DNA of 64,000 nt from Neisseria mucosa (lineage in GTDB: Bacteria > Pseudomonadota > Gammaproteobacteria > Burkholderiales > Neisseriaceae), in contig NZ_POWX01000003.1 of the NCBI RefSeq assembly GCF_003044445.1, positions 124,001-188,000 on the forward strand, written 5' to 3'. How positions within the stretch are numbered: position 1 is the stretch's first letter; every line of letters starts with the position of its first letter. Of this stretch, positions 1 through 8,914 are shown in pieces. The position numbers were made by a program, and so were the translations under genes. The notes beneath the pieces are model-generated. The model made no database searches. It was not told where the DNA came from and saw only the letters and a list, made by a program, of their open reading frames with translations.

Positions 1-1073
1 CCGAAGTGGGGCGCGAGGTTGGCGGTGATGTCGCATTCGCCGCCCCATGAGTGTTCGATTTTGACATCGGCAAGCTGCGGGAAGACTTTGAGCATGTCTT
101 GGCGGACAAGCTCGGTCATGCGTTCAGGGTCGTCAATGAACTCGTTGTCTTTACCGCCGAAGAGCAGGCGGCCGTCCGCGCTGAGGCGGTAGTAGTCGAG
201 GACGTGGCGGTTGTCGCAGACAGCCATGTTGTTGCGGATGAGGTCTTGTGCGCGTTCGCCCAGCGGCTCGGTGGCGATGATGAAGGTACTGATGGCGATG
301 GCTTTTTTTTCTAGTGTTTTGAATTTGTTATGTAAACCGGCGTAGGTGTTGACGGCATACACGAGATTTTGGCATTCGATGCTGCCGTCCGGGGTATGGA
401 CCAGCCAGCTGCCTTGATAGGGCTCGATACGGGTCATCGGGGACTGCTCGAAAATTTGCGCGCCGGCTTCAACGGCGGCGCTGGCGATGCCCAGGGTGTA
501 GTTGAGCGGATGGAGGTGACCGGAATTGGGGTCGAATTGCGCACCTAAGTACATATCGCTGTTCAGCTGTTGTTTGAGCGTGTCTTTATCCCAAAGTTCG
601 TAATGGGTGGCGTTGTAATGTTTTTGGGCGTGTTCGTGCCATTGTCGCAATTCTTTCCAGTGCTGTTTGCGGATGGCGACGGTGGCGTAGCCGCGCTGCC
701 AGTCGCAGTCGATATGGTGTTTTCTGACGCGTTCGTCAACGAGTTCGACGGCTTGCAGGGATTGCTGCCAAAACCAGCGGGCTTGTTCCAAACCGACTTG
801 TTTTTCGATTTCTTCCATACCGCAGGCGTAATCGCTGATGACTTGCCCGCCGCTGCGCCCTGATGCGCCGAAGCCGACGCGTGCGGCTTCGAGTACGATC
901 ACTTCGTGTCCGTTTTCGGCAAGGGGGAGGGCGGTGCAAAGTCCTGTCAATCCTCCGCCGATGACGCAGGTCTCGGTTTTCAGACGACCTTCAAGCTTGG
1001 GATAAGCGGAGTGGGGATTGATAGTGCTGAAATAATAGGAGGGAAGGTATTCTTTCAAATTGGGATGAATCAT
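1..1073 (-). CDS. PuuB-like FAD-dependent oxidoreductase (3' end outside window)
   Basis: Flavoprotein oxidase of the DAO superfamily, closest by eye to gamma-glutamylputrescine oxidase PuuB. The reading frame is open from an ATG at 1073 to the window edge, about 357 residues, so the C-terminus lies outside. Near the N-terminus CVIGGGLTGL is the dinucleotide-binding Rossmann loop, followed by VLEAARVGFGASGRSGGQ, the flavin-proximal block typical of PuuB. SGHLHPLNYTLG and LDYYRLSADGRLLFGG also match PuuB-type blocks. It lies downstream of potGHI on the same strand, which supports a role in breaking down imported putrescine. A DUS pair and a hairpin terminator separate it from potI, so it is probably transcribed separately. 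Other amine or glycine oxidases of this superfamily cannot be ruled out from sequence alone. Confidence 0.75.
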   Translation of the reverse strand, partial: MIHPNLKEYLPSYYFSTINPHSAYPKLEGRLKTETCVIGGGLTGLCTALPLAENGHEVIVLEAARVGFGASGRSGGQVISDYACGMEEIEKQVGLEQARWFWQQSLQAVELVDERVRKHHIDCDWQRGYATVAIRKQHWKELRQWHEHAQKHYNATHYELWDKDTLKQQLNSDMYLGAQFDPNSGHLHPLNYTLGIASAAVEAGAQIFEQSPMTRIEPYQGSWLVHTPDGSIECQNLVYAVNTYAGLHNKFKTLEKKAIAISTFIIATEPLGERAQDLIRNNMAVCDNRHVLDYYRLSADGRLLFGGKDNEFIDDPERMTELVRQDMLKVFPQLADVKIEHSWGGECDITANLAPHF

Positions 1074-1092
1074 GGGGTAATGCTTTGTGTGG

Positions 1093-1133
1093 TTTCAGAC
1101 GACCTTTGGAGGGTGGTTGAGGGTCGTCTGAAA
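1093..1133. repeat. Inverted DUS pair between potI and the PuuB-like gene
   Basis: Two DUS copies (TTTCAGACGACC at 1093-1104 and its complement at 1122-1133) face each other. Uptake signal for transformation; it could also form a weak hairpin, but no strong T-run follows. Confidence 0.7.
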
Positions 1134-1160
1134 AGTTGTCAAACGGGTTGTGTGAAGAAA

Positions 1161-1194
1161 ACAGGCTGACCTTGCATTGATGCGGTCAGCCTGT
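1161..1194 (-). terminator. Rho-independent terminator of potGHI
   Basis: Perfect 10-bp stem (ACAGGCTGAC at 1161-1170 with GTCAGCCTGT at 1185-1194). On the minus strand the stem runs straight into TTTTCTT, and it starts 9 bases past the potI stop. This is one of the few terminators in the window not built from DUS. Confidence 0.85.
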
Positions 1195-1203
1195 CTGATT
1201 GGG

Positions 1204-2091
1204 TTAATTCGCTTTTTCGGCGGCGAGCTTTTCCTGACGGTAGGCTTCGGCGGCTTCTCGATCGCGTTTGGTTGCTTGGCGCATCATCCAGTAATTGATG
1301 ACGATAACCAGTGTACCGATGATGCCGATCAGGATGGTTGCCAATACGTTCATTTGCGGGTCGAGACCCAGCTTGATTTTGGAGAAAATCACCTGCGGCA
1401 ATGTGGAAGAACCGGGGCCGGACAGGAATGAGGTAATCACCAAATCATCCAGTGACAGGGTAATGCCGAGCAGGAAGCCTGAAGCGATGGCAGGGGCAAT
1501 CAAGGGCAGGGTGATGACGAAAAAGATTTTCAGCGGACGCGCACCCAAGTCCATGGCTGCCTCTTCGAGAGATTGGTCAAGCTCCACCAGACGCGAACGG
1601 ATAACGACGGTAATGTATGCCATACAAAGCGTCGTATGTCCGAGGAAAATGGTGAAGAAACCGCGGTCGAAGTAAAGACCTTGAAGCAATTCGCTGCCTT
1701 GCAGGAACATCTGCACCTGAATAATCAGGAGCAACATGGACAGACCGGTAATCACGTCAGGCATAACCATAGGCGCAGAAATCATACCGGCGAACAAGGT
1801 GCTGCCGCGGAAGCGTTTGATGCGCGCCATCGCGTAGCCTGCCAACGTACCTAAAACAACGGCAGCAAGCGAGGAAACGGCGGCAATGCGCAGCGACAGC
1901 CAAGCCGCTTCCAAGATGGTGTCGTTTCCCAGCAATGCGCCGTACCACTTGGTTGAAAAGCCACCCCAAACAGTAACCAGCTTGGATTCGTTAAACGAAT
2001 AGATGACCAAAACGACCAACGGAATATACAGAAACGCCAGCGACAGCATCAGCATCAGTTTCAGGAACCAAGATAATCGGGATTTTTGCAT
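1204..2091 (-). CDS. potI: Putrescine ABC transporter permease PotI
   Basis: Inner-membrane permease of a polyamine ABC importer, 295 residues. Six hydrophobic segments are visible, starting with LSWFLKLMLMLSLAFLYIPLVVLVIYSF, and the conserved permease EAA loop reads EEAAMDLGARPLKIFFVITLPL. The family role is to form one half of the transmembrane pore with PotH. The start ATG overlaps the potH stop by one base (TAATG), indicating translational coupling. A periplasmic binding protein (PotF-type) is not in the window. The C-terminal tail after the last membrane segment is highly charged, as is usual in the family. Confidence 0.93.
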   Translation of the reverse strand: MQKSRLSWFLKLMLMLSLAFLYIPLVVLVIYSFNESKLVTVWGGFSTKWYGALLGNDTILEAAWLSLRIAAVSSLAAVVLGTLAGYAMARIKRFRGSTLFAGMISAPMVMPDVITGLSMLLLIIQVQMFLQGSELLQGLYFDRGFFTIFLGHTTLCMAYITVVIRSRLVELDQSLEEAAMDLGARPLKIFFVITLPLIAPAIASGFLLGITLSLDDLVITSFLSGPGSSTLPQVIFSKIKLGLDPQMNVLATILIGIIGTLVIVINYWMMRQATKRDREAAEAYRQEKLAAEKAN

Positions 2092-3056
2092 TATTTGGCT
2101 CCTTCTTCCAATTCGCGGTTTTCATAATGCTGGAACAGTGCAATCGGCACGACCAGCAGTGCGACCATGACGACGGCGACGGCGGAAGCCAACGGCCAGT
2201 TGTTTTGATCGAAGAATGCTTGCCACAAGACTTTACCGATCATTAGGTTTTCCGAACCGCCGACCAGCTCGGGAATCACAAATTCACCGACTGCGGGAAC
2301 GAAAACCAGCATAGAGCCTGCGATGATGCCGGTTTTGGACAAGGGCAGGGTAATGGTGAAGAACGATTTGACCGGTCCTGCACCCAAATCAGACGCGGCT
2401 TCGAGCAGGCGGTTGTCGAGTTTCACCAGTTGCGTGTAAAGCGGCAGAATCATAAACGGCAGATAGGCATAAACCATGACCAAGTTCAGCGAGAACGCGT
2501 TGTAAAACAGGTCTAAAGGTTCTTCGATAATCTGCATTTTAAGCAGGAAATTATTGATGATGCCGTTGTGTCCCAAAAGACCCATCCATGCGTAAACACG
2601 CAATAGGAAGGAAGTCCAGAAAGGCAGCATGATCGCAAGCAGCAGACCGTTGCGCATGGCTGGATTGGCGCGCGAAATCGCATAAGCGGTCGGATAACCA
2701 ATCAGCAGACAAATGATGGTCGTCGTCAGCGCGGTCTTAATGGAAGACCAGTAGGTCATCAGATAGATATTGCTGTTTTCGCTGTCGCCGAACGGATTCA
2801 GGGTATTCCAAAAATTCTGGAAAATATCGGCATAGTTTTGATAACTGATGGCGATGTTCAGACGACCTAAATCTTCATCAACGCTGGTCAGCGGCGTAAA
2901 CGGCGGAATGGCGATTTCTTGTTCGGCAAAGCTGATTTTCAGCACGATGGCGAACGGAATCAGAAACAGCACCAAAAGCCAAATATACGGCACGGCGATG
3001 ACCGCGCGCTGACCCGGGCGGCGGAACAGTTTTTTTTTCAGTTTTTTAAGGTTCAT
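2091..3056 (-). CDS. potH: Putrescine ABC transporter permease PotH
   Basis: Second permease subunit of the polyamine importer, 321 residues. After a basic N-terminus (KKLKKKLFRRPGQR) comes the first membrane helix with VPYIWLLVLFLIPFAIVLKISFAE, very like E. coli PotH. The blocks PFWTSFLLRVYAWMGLL and FVPAVGEFVIPELVGG are hallmarks of PotH/PotB. The EAA loop is LEAASDLGAGPVKSFFTITLPLS. It sits 15 bases downstream of potG and overlaps potI by one base, so the three form one operon. The PotH reading over PotB rests on the N-terminal and VPAVGEF blocks. Confidence 0.94.
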   Translation of the reverse strand: MNLKKLKKKLFRRPGQRAVIAVPYIWLLVLFLIPFAIVLKISFAEQEIAIPPFTPLTSVDEDLGRLNIAISYQNYADIFQNFWNTLNPFGDSENSNIYLMTYWSSIKTALTTTIICLLIGYPTAYAISRANPAMRNGLLLAIMLPFWTSFLLRVYAWMGLLGHNGIINNFLLKMQIIEEPLDLFYNAFSLNLVMVYAYLPFMILPLYTQLVKLDNRLLEAASDLGAGPVKSFFTITLPLSKTGIIAGSMLVFVPAVGEFVIPELVGGSENLMIGKVLWQAFFDQNNWPLASAVAVVMVALLVVPIALFQHYENRELEEGAK

Positions 3057-3071
3057 CTCATTCCCCTTAAA

Positions 3072-4196
3072 TTAACGGAACAACGGAGTCGGTTGGTTTT
3101 CCGGCCAGCTGATATAGACGGTTTCGTCCCAAGTCGGCGGCGTGATGTTGCGCACGTACCAATAAGGTGCAGGAACTTGGCTTTTGACAACGCGGCCGTT
3201 GGCGAGTTTGATGTGGTAAATCGCGAAGCTGCCCAAGTAGGCGATTTCTTCAACCGTACCTTTTGCCCAGTTGAAGCTGCCTAAGTGGTCGGGTTTTTCT
3301 TTGTACAAATCAATGTCTTCGGGACGGATGCTGACCCAAATGTCTTGTTCGCTCGGACCGCCCAAACCGTGGTCGATGCGGACGTGGTTTTCCAAGCCTT
3401 CGCATTCGATGACGGCATAATCGGCATGGTCTTCAATCACAACGCCGCTGAAAATATTGGTTTCGCCGATAAATTCAGCAGTAAAGCGGCTGTTTGGATA
3501 GTCGTACACATCGCTAGGCGTACCGACTTGTTGCAACTGACCGTCGGACATAATGGCGATGCGGGTCGCCATCGTCATCGCTTCTTCTTGGTCGTGCGTG
3601 ACCATGATGCAGGTTACGCCGACTTGTTCCAGCGTATTGACCAATTCGAGCTGGGTTTGTTGGCGCAGTTTTTTGTCCAACGCGCCGAGAGGTTCGTCAA
3701 GCAGCAGGATTTTCGGACGTTTTGCCAAGCTGCGTGCCAAAGCGATACGCTGTTGCTGACCGCCGGATAATTGATGCGGTTTGCGCTTGGCGTATTTGGT
3801 CATCTGAACCAGACGCAGCATTTCTTCCACGCGCGCAGCAATTTCATCTTTGGGCATTTTGTCTTGTTTCAGACCGAAGGCAATGTTCTGCTCCACAGTC
3901 ATGTGCGGGAACAGGGCATAGCTTTGAAACATCATATTGATGGGGCGCTCGTAGGGGGCAAGTTTGGTAATGTCTTGACCGTCCAGAATGATTTTGCCCT
4001 GATTAGGGCTTTCCATGCCCGCCAGCATACGCAGCAGCGTGGATTTGCCGCTGCCGGAGCTGCCCAAAAGGGCAAAGATTTCATGTTGATAAATATCTAA
4101 GTCGATGTTATCGACAGCGTAATTGTCACCAAACTTTTTCACCAAGCCTTGGATTTTAAGATAAGGTTTGGCTGAAGACGCAGTGGTTGCGGTCAT
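3072..4196 (-). CDS. potG: Putrescine ABC transporter ATP-binding protein PotG
   Basis: Cytoplasmic ATPase that powers polyamine import. I place the start at 4196 (MTATTASS...), giving 374 residues, close to the usual 377; the open frame extends further upstream but that part has no family features, and GGAG lies about 10 bases before the chosen ATG. Walker A GSSGSGKST is at residues 45-53, the Q-loop near 91, signature LSGGQ at 143-147, Walker B ILLLDEP at 163-169 and the switch His at 201. The last ~130 residues form the TOBE-type regulatory domain. First gene of potG-potH-potI. Confidence 0.95.
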   Translation of the reverse strand: MTATTASSAKPYLKIQGLVKKFGDNYAVDNIDLDIYQHEIFALLGSSGSGKSTLLRMLAGMESPNQGKIILDGQDITKLAPYERPINMMFQSYALFPHMTVEQNIAFGLKQDKMPKDEIAARVEEMLRLVQMTKYAKRKPHQLSGGQQQRIALARSLAKRPKILLLDEPLGALDKKLRQQTQLELVNTLEQVGVTCIMVTHDQEEAMTMATRIAIMSDGQLQQVGTPSDVYDYPNSRFTAEFIGETNIFSGVVIEDHADYAVIECEGLENHVRIDHGLGGPSEQDIWVSIRPEDIDLYKEKPDHLGSFNWAKGTVEEIAYLGSFAIYHIKLANGRVVKSQVPAPYWYVRNITPPTWDETVYISWPENQPTPLFR

Positions 4197-4735
4197 AATG
4201 GCAATACTCCAATAAAAATGACGAGTACCGGCAAAACGGATTTTCGAAAGGGTGATAAAAAGCTGTTTGATTGCTGGCGGGAGTCGCAACGTCGAAACGT
4301 CGTCTGAAACTCTTGTGAAGCGCACGGGCAGCATGGATGGGAAACGGCTGGAAATCCAAGGATAAACCGCCTCCGCCGAACTCGCTATTATATTAGCCTA
4401 TGGCACGCAGGGGCAATACGAAATTGCCCGAAGGGGCTGATTTCCCGCGGATTTGATTTAAACAGGACATTTTGAAACCTGTCAGATTGAATCTGCGGTC
4501 AATCCATACGGGTGAATAAGGAAAGGCAATCGCTTTCACAAGCGAAGTTGAGCGCGTTGTTTTTATGCAATTAATTTATATGAATATTATGCTTATATTT
4601 TAAATATTCATTCAAAATATAATAAAATATGAAATATTTACATTAATTGCTTGATAAGCATTTCGTTGCAGCAAGTGCAATAACAAGCAGATTTTCAAAC
4701 AAATTTTTTCGTGAATGTTCACGCAAGGGGTAAAC
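4197..4735. other. Divergent intergenic region potG / radC
   Basis: About 540 bases without a gene. It must hold the promoters of potG (leftward) and radC (rightward). A single DUS core (CGTCTGAAAC) lies at about 4300. The stretch 4555-4645 is very AT-rich and contains a 9-bp inverted repeat (ATGAATATT at 4580-4588, AATATTCAT at 4603-4611). I cannot assign a defined -35/-10 pair with confidence. Confidence 0.5.
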
Positions 4736-5416
4736 ATGAGTATCAAACAATGGCCTGAAGGCGAGCGGCCGCGCGAGAAATTGTTGGCACATGGCGCAGG
4801 CGCGTTGAGCGATGCTGAGTTGCTGGCGATTTTGCTGCGGGTAGGTACGCGCGGGATGAGCGCGGTGGATTTGGCGCGTTATCTGCTGAACGAGTTTGGC
4901 AGCTTGGGCAAGCTGATGAGCGCCGACGCTAAAACGCTTTCCGCATACAAGGGTATGGGTTTGGCGAGTTTTACCCAATTTGCTGTCGTCAAAGAAATCG
5001 GCAGGCGGATTTTGGGCGAGGATTTACAGGAAAATATCACGCTTTCCAGCCCGAAAGCCGTTGCCGATTATCTGCGCCTGCATTTGGGGCACGAAAAGAT
5101 AGAAGTCAGCACCGCGCTTTTGCTCAACCGCCAAAACAGGCTGATTGCCATGCGCGAACTCTCGCGCGGAACGGTGGCGGAAAATACCGTTTATATCAGG
5201 GAAATCGTCAAGCTCGCATTGGACGAATACGCCGACAGCCTGATTATCGCGCACAATCATCCCGGCGGTTCGGCAACGCCTTCGCAATCGGACATCGCGT
5301 TTACAGGTCGTCTGAAACAGGCTTTGGCATTGGTTGATGTCTCGCTTTTAGACCATTTTATTGTTACGGCGACAGAAGCCTGCTCGATGCGGGAACAGGG
5401 GTATATGGAAGGGTAA
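4736..5416 (+). CDS. radC: RadC family JAMM/MPN protein
   Basis: 226-residue RadC-type protein. The N-terminal half is a helix-hairpin-helix-like region (LSDAELLAILLRVGT), the C-terminal half an MPN(+)/JAMM metalloprotease fold with the metal motif HNHPGGSATPSQSD. Despite the old name, a direct role in DNA repair is not established for the family. I chose the ATG at 4736 because AAGGGG precedes it at good spacing; a start at 4715 would add seven residues not conserved in the family. It is a single-gene unit followed by a DUS-pair terminator. Confidence 0.92.
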   Translation: MSIKQWPEGERPREKLLAHGAGALSDAELLAILLRVGTRGMSAVDLARYLLNEFGSLGKLMSADAKTLSAYKGMGLASFTQFAVVKEIGRRILGEDLQENITLSSPKAVADYLRLHLGHEKIEVSTALLLNRQNRLIAMRELSRGTVAENTVYIREIVKLALDEYADSLIIAHNHPGGSATPSQSDIAFTGRLKQALALVDVSLLDHFIVTATEACSMREQGYMEG

Positions 5417-5450
5417 AGTGATATTGCCGGGCGGGGTAAAGGTTAAGATA

Positions 5451-5481
5451 AGGTCGTCTGAAAACGGATTTCAGACGACCT
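5451..5481 (+). terminator. DUS-pair terminator of radC
   Basis: AGGTCGTCTGAAA and its complement separated by 5 bases give a 13-bp stem 35 bases past the radC stop, followed by TCTTTA. A lone DUS follows at about 5548. Confidence 0.7.
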
Positions 5482-5600
5482 CTTTACTGATTTTAGTGTG
5501 ATAGATATGTAAGGTAGCCGATATTTTGAACTAAACGGGCATGAAGGGTCGTCTGAAAACTCTTTTCTATAAACTGGAAACTAGGTGAGACTAGATGAAC

Positions 5601-6104
5601 TCAAGCCCTTTCGCTGATGATGCCGGACACGCCGACTTCGTGCGGATTGATGCGGGCGGTTTCTTCCTGCCCCAGTCCGACCAGTTTGCGCAGCCGAGTC
5701 ATATAGGCATTGACATCCAAGCCGCGTCCGTAGCGTTGCGCTTCCCATATGGTTTCTGCCAGCGCATCCATCATATCGTGTTCGGCACGTACCCAATCGC
5801 CGCCATAGCGCACGCAGAGTTGTCCGTGTATGGCGCGGATGCCGGGCGGCTGGTCGATGGCTGCTTGTTCTTGCAGGGAGAGATGCAGCGACATATGCAG
5901 GAAGGGATTGGTTTCTCCTTCTTCGGGCGTCCAGGTTTTGTCCAGATAGTCTTCGATATTTTCGAGATAGTAGGTGTATTCGGGATGGGCTTCGATAATC
6001 CGCAGGGCTTTTTGTTGCAGGCCGTCCAGTTGCAGGGGGGTGAGGCGTTGTTGCCAGACATGGGCGAAAAATCGGCGGACATCGTGTGTGTTGACATCGT
6101 ACAT
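5601..6104 (-). CDS. DUF1841 family protein
   Basis: 167-residue soluble protein of the DUF1841 family, function unknown. Family features visible are the N-terminal HDVRRFFAHVWQQ, the EAHPEYTYYLEN block and the strongly conserved GETNPFLHMSLHLSLQEQAAIDQPPGIRA. The last ~20 residues (INPHEVGVSGIISERA) extend beyond the core. It converges on radC and is divergent from the MlaC-like gene; the start ATG at 6104 sits about 130 bases from that gene's start. Confidence 0.85.
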   Translation of the reverse strand: MYDVNTHDVRRFFAHVWQQRLTPLQLDGLQQKALRIIEAHPEYTYYLENIEDYLDKTWTPEEGETNPFLHMSLHLSLQEQAAIDQPPGIRAIHGQLCVRYGGDWVRAEHDMMDALAETIWEAQRYGRGLDVNAYMTRLRKLVGLGQEETARINPHEVGVSGIISERA

Positions 6105-6231
6105 GGCGGGAATTTCAGAAATTCGGATAGGGCGATTATATAGTTATCTTTCCTGCTTTTACATTTGATTAACGGTTTATGCCTCAGGGCGTTTTAAAAT
6201 GCAGCTTTGCTTCTTATCTTATGGAGTAACG

Positions 6232-6831
6232 ATGAACCCTTATTTGTCCGCTTTTGTATTATCTGTCCCGATGGTGGTTGCCGCGCCTTATGTGGCGGCT
6301 GAAACACACCCCGCACAGGCTCAGATGCAGCAGAATATAGATGCAGTTTTGAAAATCGCGCGCAACGGCTCTTTGAGCGAGGCGCAAAAGGTCAAGCAGA
6401 TCGAGCAGTATGCAGACCGTTATTTGGATTACGAACGCATTTCCGCTTTGGCGGTCGGCGCGCCTTGGCGTGAATTCTCCGCCACTCAGAAAACGGAATT
6501 TATCCGCGCTTTTAAAGACATGATTATAGCCATGTATTCGCATTCCGCCTTAATCGGCGCGGCGGATGCGCAGGTAAGGCTGTTGCCGAAAATGACGGTC
6601 AACGGCAATAAGTTCGACGTATTTTCTGAACTGCACACCAAAAAAGGGACGAAATACGAAGTAGCCTACCAGCTTTATAAGGTCGGCCCTGTCTATAAAA
6701 TCTACAACATCCGCGTGGACGGAACGAGCCTGGTAACGGTTTACCGCAACCAGTTCGGCGAACTTATCAAGCAAAAAGGCATAGACGGCACCATTGCGAC
6801 CGTCAAAGCCAAAGGGCTGAAAAAGCAATAA
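6232..6831 (+). CDS. MlaC-like phospholipid-binding periplasmic protein
   Basis: 199-residue secreted protein of the MlaC/Ttg2D family, which carries phospholipids between outer and inner membrane complexes. The N-terminus is a signal peptide (NPYLSAFVLSVPMVVAAPYVAAE, cleavage likely after AAA/VAA). The family core is visible as FDVFSELHTKKGTKYEVAYQLYKVGPVYKIYNIRVDGTSL, the usual 'W.IYDV..eGvSl' region. I chose 6232 because GGAG stands 6 bases ahead of it; a longer frame starts at 6199. No mlaE/mlaD neighbours exist here, so this is a stand-alone paralogue or a dispersed partner. Confidence 0.82.
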   Translation: MNPYLSAFVLSVPMVVAAPYVAAETHPAQAQMQQNIDAVLKIARNGSLSEAQKVKQIEQYADRYLDYERISALAVGAPWREFSATQKTEFIRAFKDMIIAMYSHSALIGAADAQVRLLPKMTVNGNKFDVFSELHTKKGTKYEVAYQLYKVGPVYKIYNIRVDGTSLVTVYRNQFGELIKQKGIDGTIATVKAKGLKKQ

Positions 6832-6841
6832 ATCCAATGAC

Positions 6842-6875
6842 AAAAGGTCGTCTGAAAGTTTCAGACGACCTTTTT
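6842..6875. terminator. Bidirectional DUS-pair terminator
   Basis: AAAAGGTCGTCTGAAA and its complement with a one-base spacer, then TTTTT. It separates the converging MlaC-like and cytochrome b561 genes and can serve both strands. Confidence 0.8.
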
Positions 6876-6891
6876 CTATTTGTTTAAATTG

Positions 6892-7551
6892 TTATTTCAA
6901 CATCAAAATCGCAGCCACCGCCACAGCCGCCACTGCCAATGCGGCAATCAGTTTGGCGGCGGAAGCAAATTTCAAGGCAACGGTTTGCCCCTCGATATAC
7001 TTGTAGCCGCTGATCATCGGGCGGATCAAATCTTTTTTCTTCAAAAACTTATACGCCAAGACCGTAACGATGTGTAAGCCTGCCAATGCCGCCAGCAGGT
7101 TGAAGAAATTGACGTGGATTTTGCGCATCAGGCTGCCCGTGTCCGAGCTGACCAGATGGTTCAGATAGCCGCTGTCGGTAAACGTGTTTTCATCGGCGGC
7201 AAACAAGCCCGTCGTCGCTTGCAGCAAAACCGCCGCAATCAGCGCGATGACCATCAGTGCGCCCAAAGGGTTGTGTCCGGGCTGTTCGTTTTCCGTCAGG
7301 CTGCCTTGCAGGTAGCGGCGGATGGACGACGGGCTGCGCACGAATTGCGAAAACCGCGCCGTATCGCTGCCCCACAAGCCCCAACACAGGCGGAAGACAA
7401 TCAGCCCCGCCACCAGCAGCCCGCAGCGCAAGTGCCAAACCAGCATCCCGCCGCCTGCCTGCGCGCTGTACCACATAAATCCGACCGACAAGACCAAGAG
7501 CCAGTGAAACAGGCGCGTTGGCAAATCCCAGACTTTGACTTTTTGTTTCAT
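6892..7551 (-). CDS. Cytochrome b561-type membrane protein
   Basis: 219-residue di-haem membrane cytochrome of the b561/Ni-Fe hydrogenase b-type family (COG3658-like). The N-terminal signature KVWDLPTRLFHWLLV carries the first haem His; further candidate ligands are in VWHLRCG, KIHVNFFNLL and LAGLHIVTV, and four long hydrophobic helices are visible. Such proteins pass electrons between quinones and periplasmic partners. The start at 7551 is supported by AAGGAA upstream; the open frame continues upstream to 7644 without family features. The extreme C-terminus has an additional hydrophobic segment rich in Ala and Val. Confidence 0.87.
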   Translation of the reverse strand: MKQKVKVWDLPTRLFHWLLVLSVGFMWYSAQAGGGMLVWHLRCGLLVAGLIVFRLCWGLWGSDTARFSQFVRSPSSIRRYLQGSLTENEQPGHNPLGALMVIALIAAVLLQATTGLFAADENTFTDSGYLNHLVSSDTGSLMRKIHVNFFNLLAALAGLHIVTVLAYKFLKKKDLIRPMISGYKYIEGQTVALKFASAAKLIAALAVAAVAVAAILMLK

Positions 7552-7679
7552 TAAATATTCCTTGTTGTGCGGTTGTAGTGTTCCTATACGGGGCGGTAGA
7601 ATCGTGAAAACAACAGTCGATAAAAGACATCCTCTTTTCGCCACGCATCCGCTATTTTATCCCAAACTCAGGCAGATTG

Positions 7680-8579
7680 ATGATGAACCCGTCCTATAAG
7701 CTCCCCGATACGCCCGATTTTTTTCAGACGACCTCGCAATTTCCCGACGTATTCGCCCCACGCCAAGCGGAATCGCACAAAGGGACATACGGCACGCTCG
7801 CCGTCGTCGGCGGCGCATCGGGCATGAGCGGAGCCGTTGTCCTCGCTTCCACCGCCGCGATTTATCAAGGCAGTGGCAAAGTGTGGGCGGGCTTCAATCA
7901 AACCGCCTTACCCTTTGCCGTCATCCCCGAACGCCCCGAAATCATGCTGGCGACTGCCGAAGACCTGCTGAAACGCAAGGACATCAGCGCATGGACGGTC
8001 GGCTGCGGCATGGGTTTGGACGAAACCGCCAACCGAATCTTAAATACCGTGTTGACGCACAATCAAGATGCACCGTTGTTGCTTGATGCCGACGCACTGA
8101 CTTTGCTAGCAAGGTCTAACCCCGAAACCCGCGAAGCAGCACAAAAGCGCGGTAATCTGGTTCTGACCCCGCATCCCGCCGAAGCCGCCCGCCTGCTCGG
8201 TACATCCACCCAAGCCGTTCAGCAAAATAGAATGTCCGCCGTCCAAACCATCAGCGCAACATTCCAAGCCGTAACCGTCCTAAAAGGACACCGCACACTG
8301 GTCGCCGCGCCCGACGGCACGGTCTATACCAACCCAAGCGGCAACGCCGGACTTGCCACCGCAGGCAGCGGCGACGTTTTAAGCGGCATCATCGGCAGCC
8401 TGCTCGCTCAAGGCATCCCGCCGTTCCAAGCCGCCTGCGCCGGCGTATGGCTGCACGGCGCGGCAGCGGATGTCATCAAACATTCATCGGGCGTAGAAAC
8501 CGGTATGCTCGCAGGCGAAATCGCCCCTGCCGCCAGATGGTTGAGGAATCGGCTCGTGACGGATAAAACAAAAAATTGA
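7680..8579 (+). CDS. nnrD: ADP/ATP-dependent NAD(P)HX dehydratase
   Basis: Repairs hydrated, inactive NADH/NADPH (carbohydrate-kinase-like fold, YjeF C-terminal domain). About 299 residues. Visible motifs: KGTYGTLAVVGGASGMSGA, LLLDADALTLLA, LTPHPAEAARLLG, and the catalytic block GNAGLATAGSGDVLSGIIGSLLAQG. Three starts lie together (TTG 7677, ATG 7680, ATG 7683). The partner epimerase nnrE is a separate gene 11 kb away, whereas E. coli fuses the two. A DUS core lies inside the coding sequence near 7723 (encoding FQTTS). Confidence 0.92.
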   Translation: MMNPSYKLPDTPDFFQTTSQFPDVFAPRQAESHKGTYGTLAVVGGASGMSGAVVLASTAAIYQGSGKVWAGFNQTALPFAVIPERPEIMLATAEDLLKRKDISAWTVGCGMGLDETANRILNTVLTHNQDAPLLLDADALTLLARSNPETREAAQKRGNLVLTPHPAEAARLLGTSTQAVQQNRMSAVQTISATFQAVTVLKGHRTLVAAPDGTVYTNPSGNAGLATAGSGDVLSGIIGSLLAQGIPPFQAACAGVWLHGAAADVIKHSSGVETGMLAGEIAPAARWLRNRLVTDKTKN

Positions 8580-8590
8580 GCAGGAAGGAG

Positions 8591-8630
8591 GTCGTCTGAA
8601 AACAATTTGTCGCACTTGGTTTCAGACGAC
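8591..8630 (+). terminator. DUS pair after nnrD
   Basis: GTCGTCTGAAA at 8591-8601 and its complement at 8620-8630, 12 bases after the nnrD stop. Long loop; probably a weak terminator as well as an uptake site. Confidence 0.6.
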
Positions 8631-8914
8631 GTTTAAAATATGCGGGTTCGGGACAAGTCAAGCCGCAGCGCAGGCTTTGCCCGCGAGCCTGCCGATTGGA
8701 TTCCAAGTCGGACAATTAACAGGGTCGTTTTTCCGCGGGCAAAGCCCACGCTACATTCTGTGTGTTTTCATACGACGTATTGCACTCCGGCCTTCTGAGG
8801 GATTTTTTGGGTTATATACCCGATACAAGTGCATTTTTCTAATCGGATGTTGTTTCCGTTTTTCAGACGATGTCCGATATTTTTAAATTTTTTTATCGGG
8901 CTGAACATCAAACC
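8631..8914. repeat. Intergenic region with 13-bp inverted repeat
   Basis: About 280 bases without a gene. GGCTTTGCCCGCG at 8673-8685 is matched exactly by its complement CGCGGGCAAAGCC at 8734-8746, 48 bases apart. The remaining sequence shows no clear promoter; a DUS core (TTTTTCAGACG) ends right at the upstream candidate start (8870) of the next gene. Confidence 0.55.
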
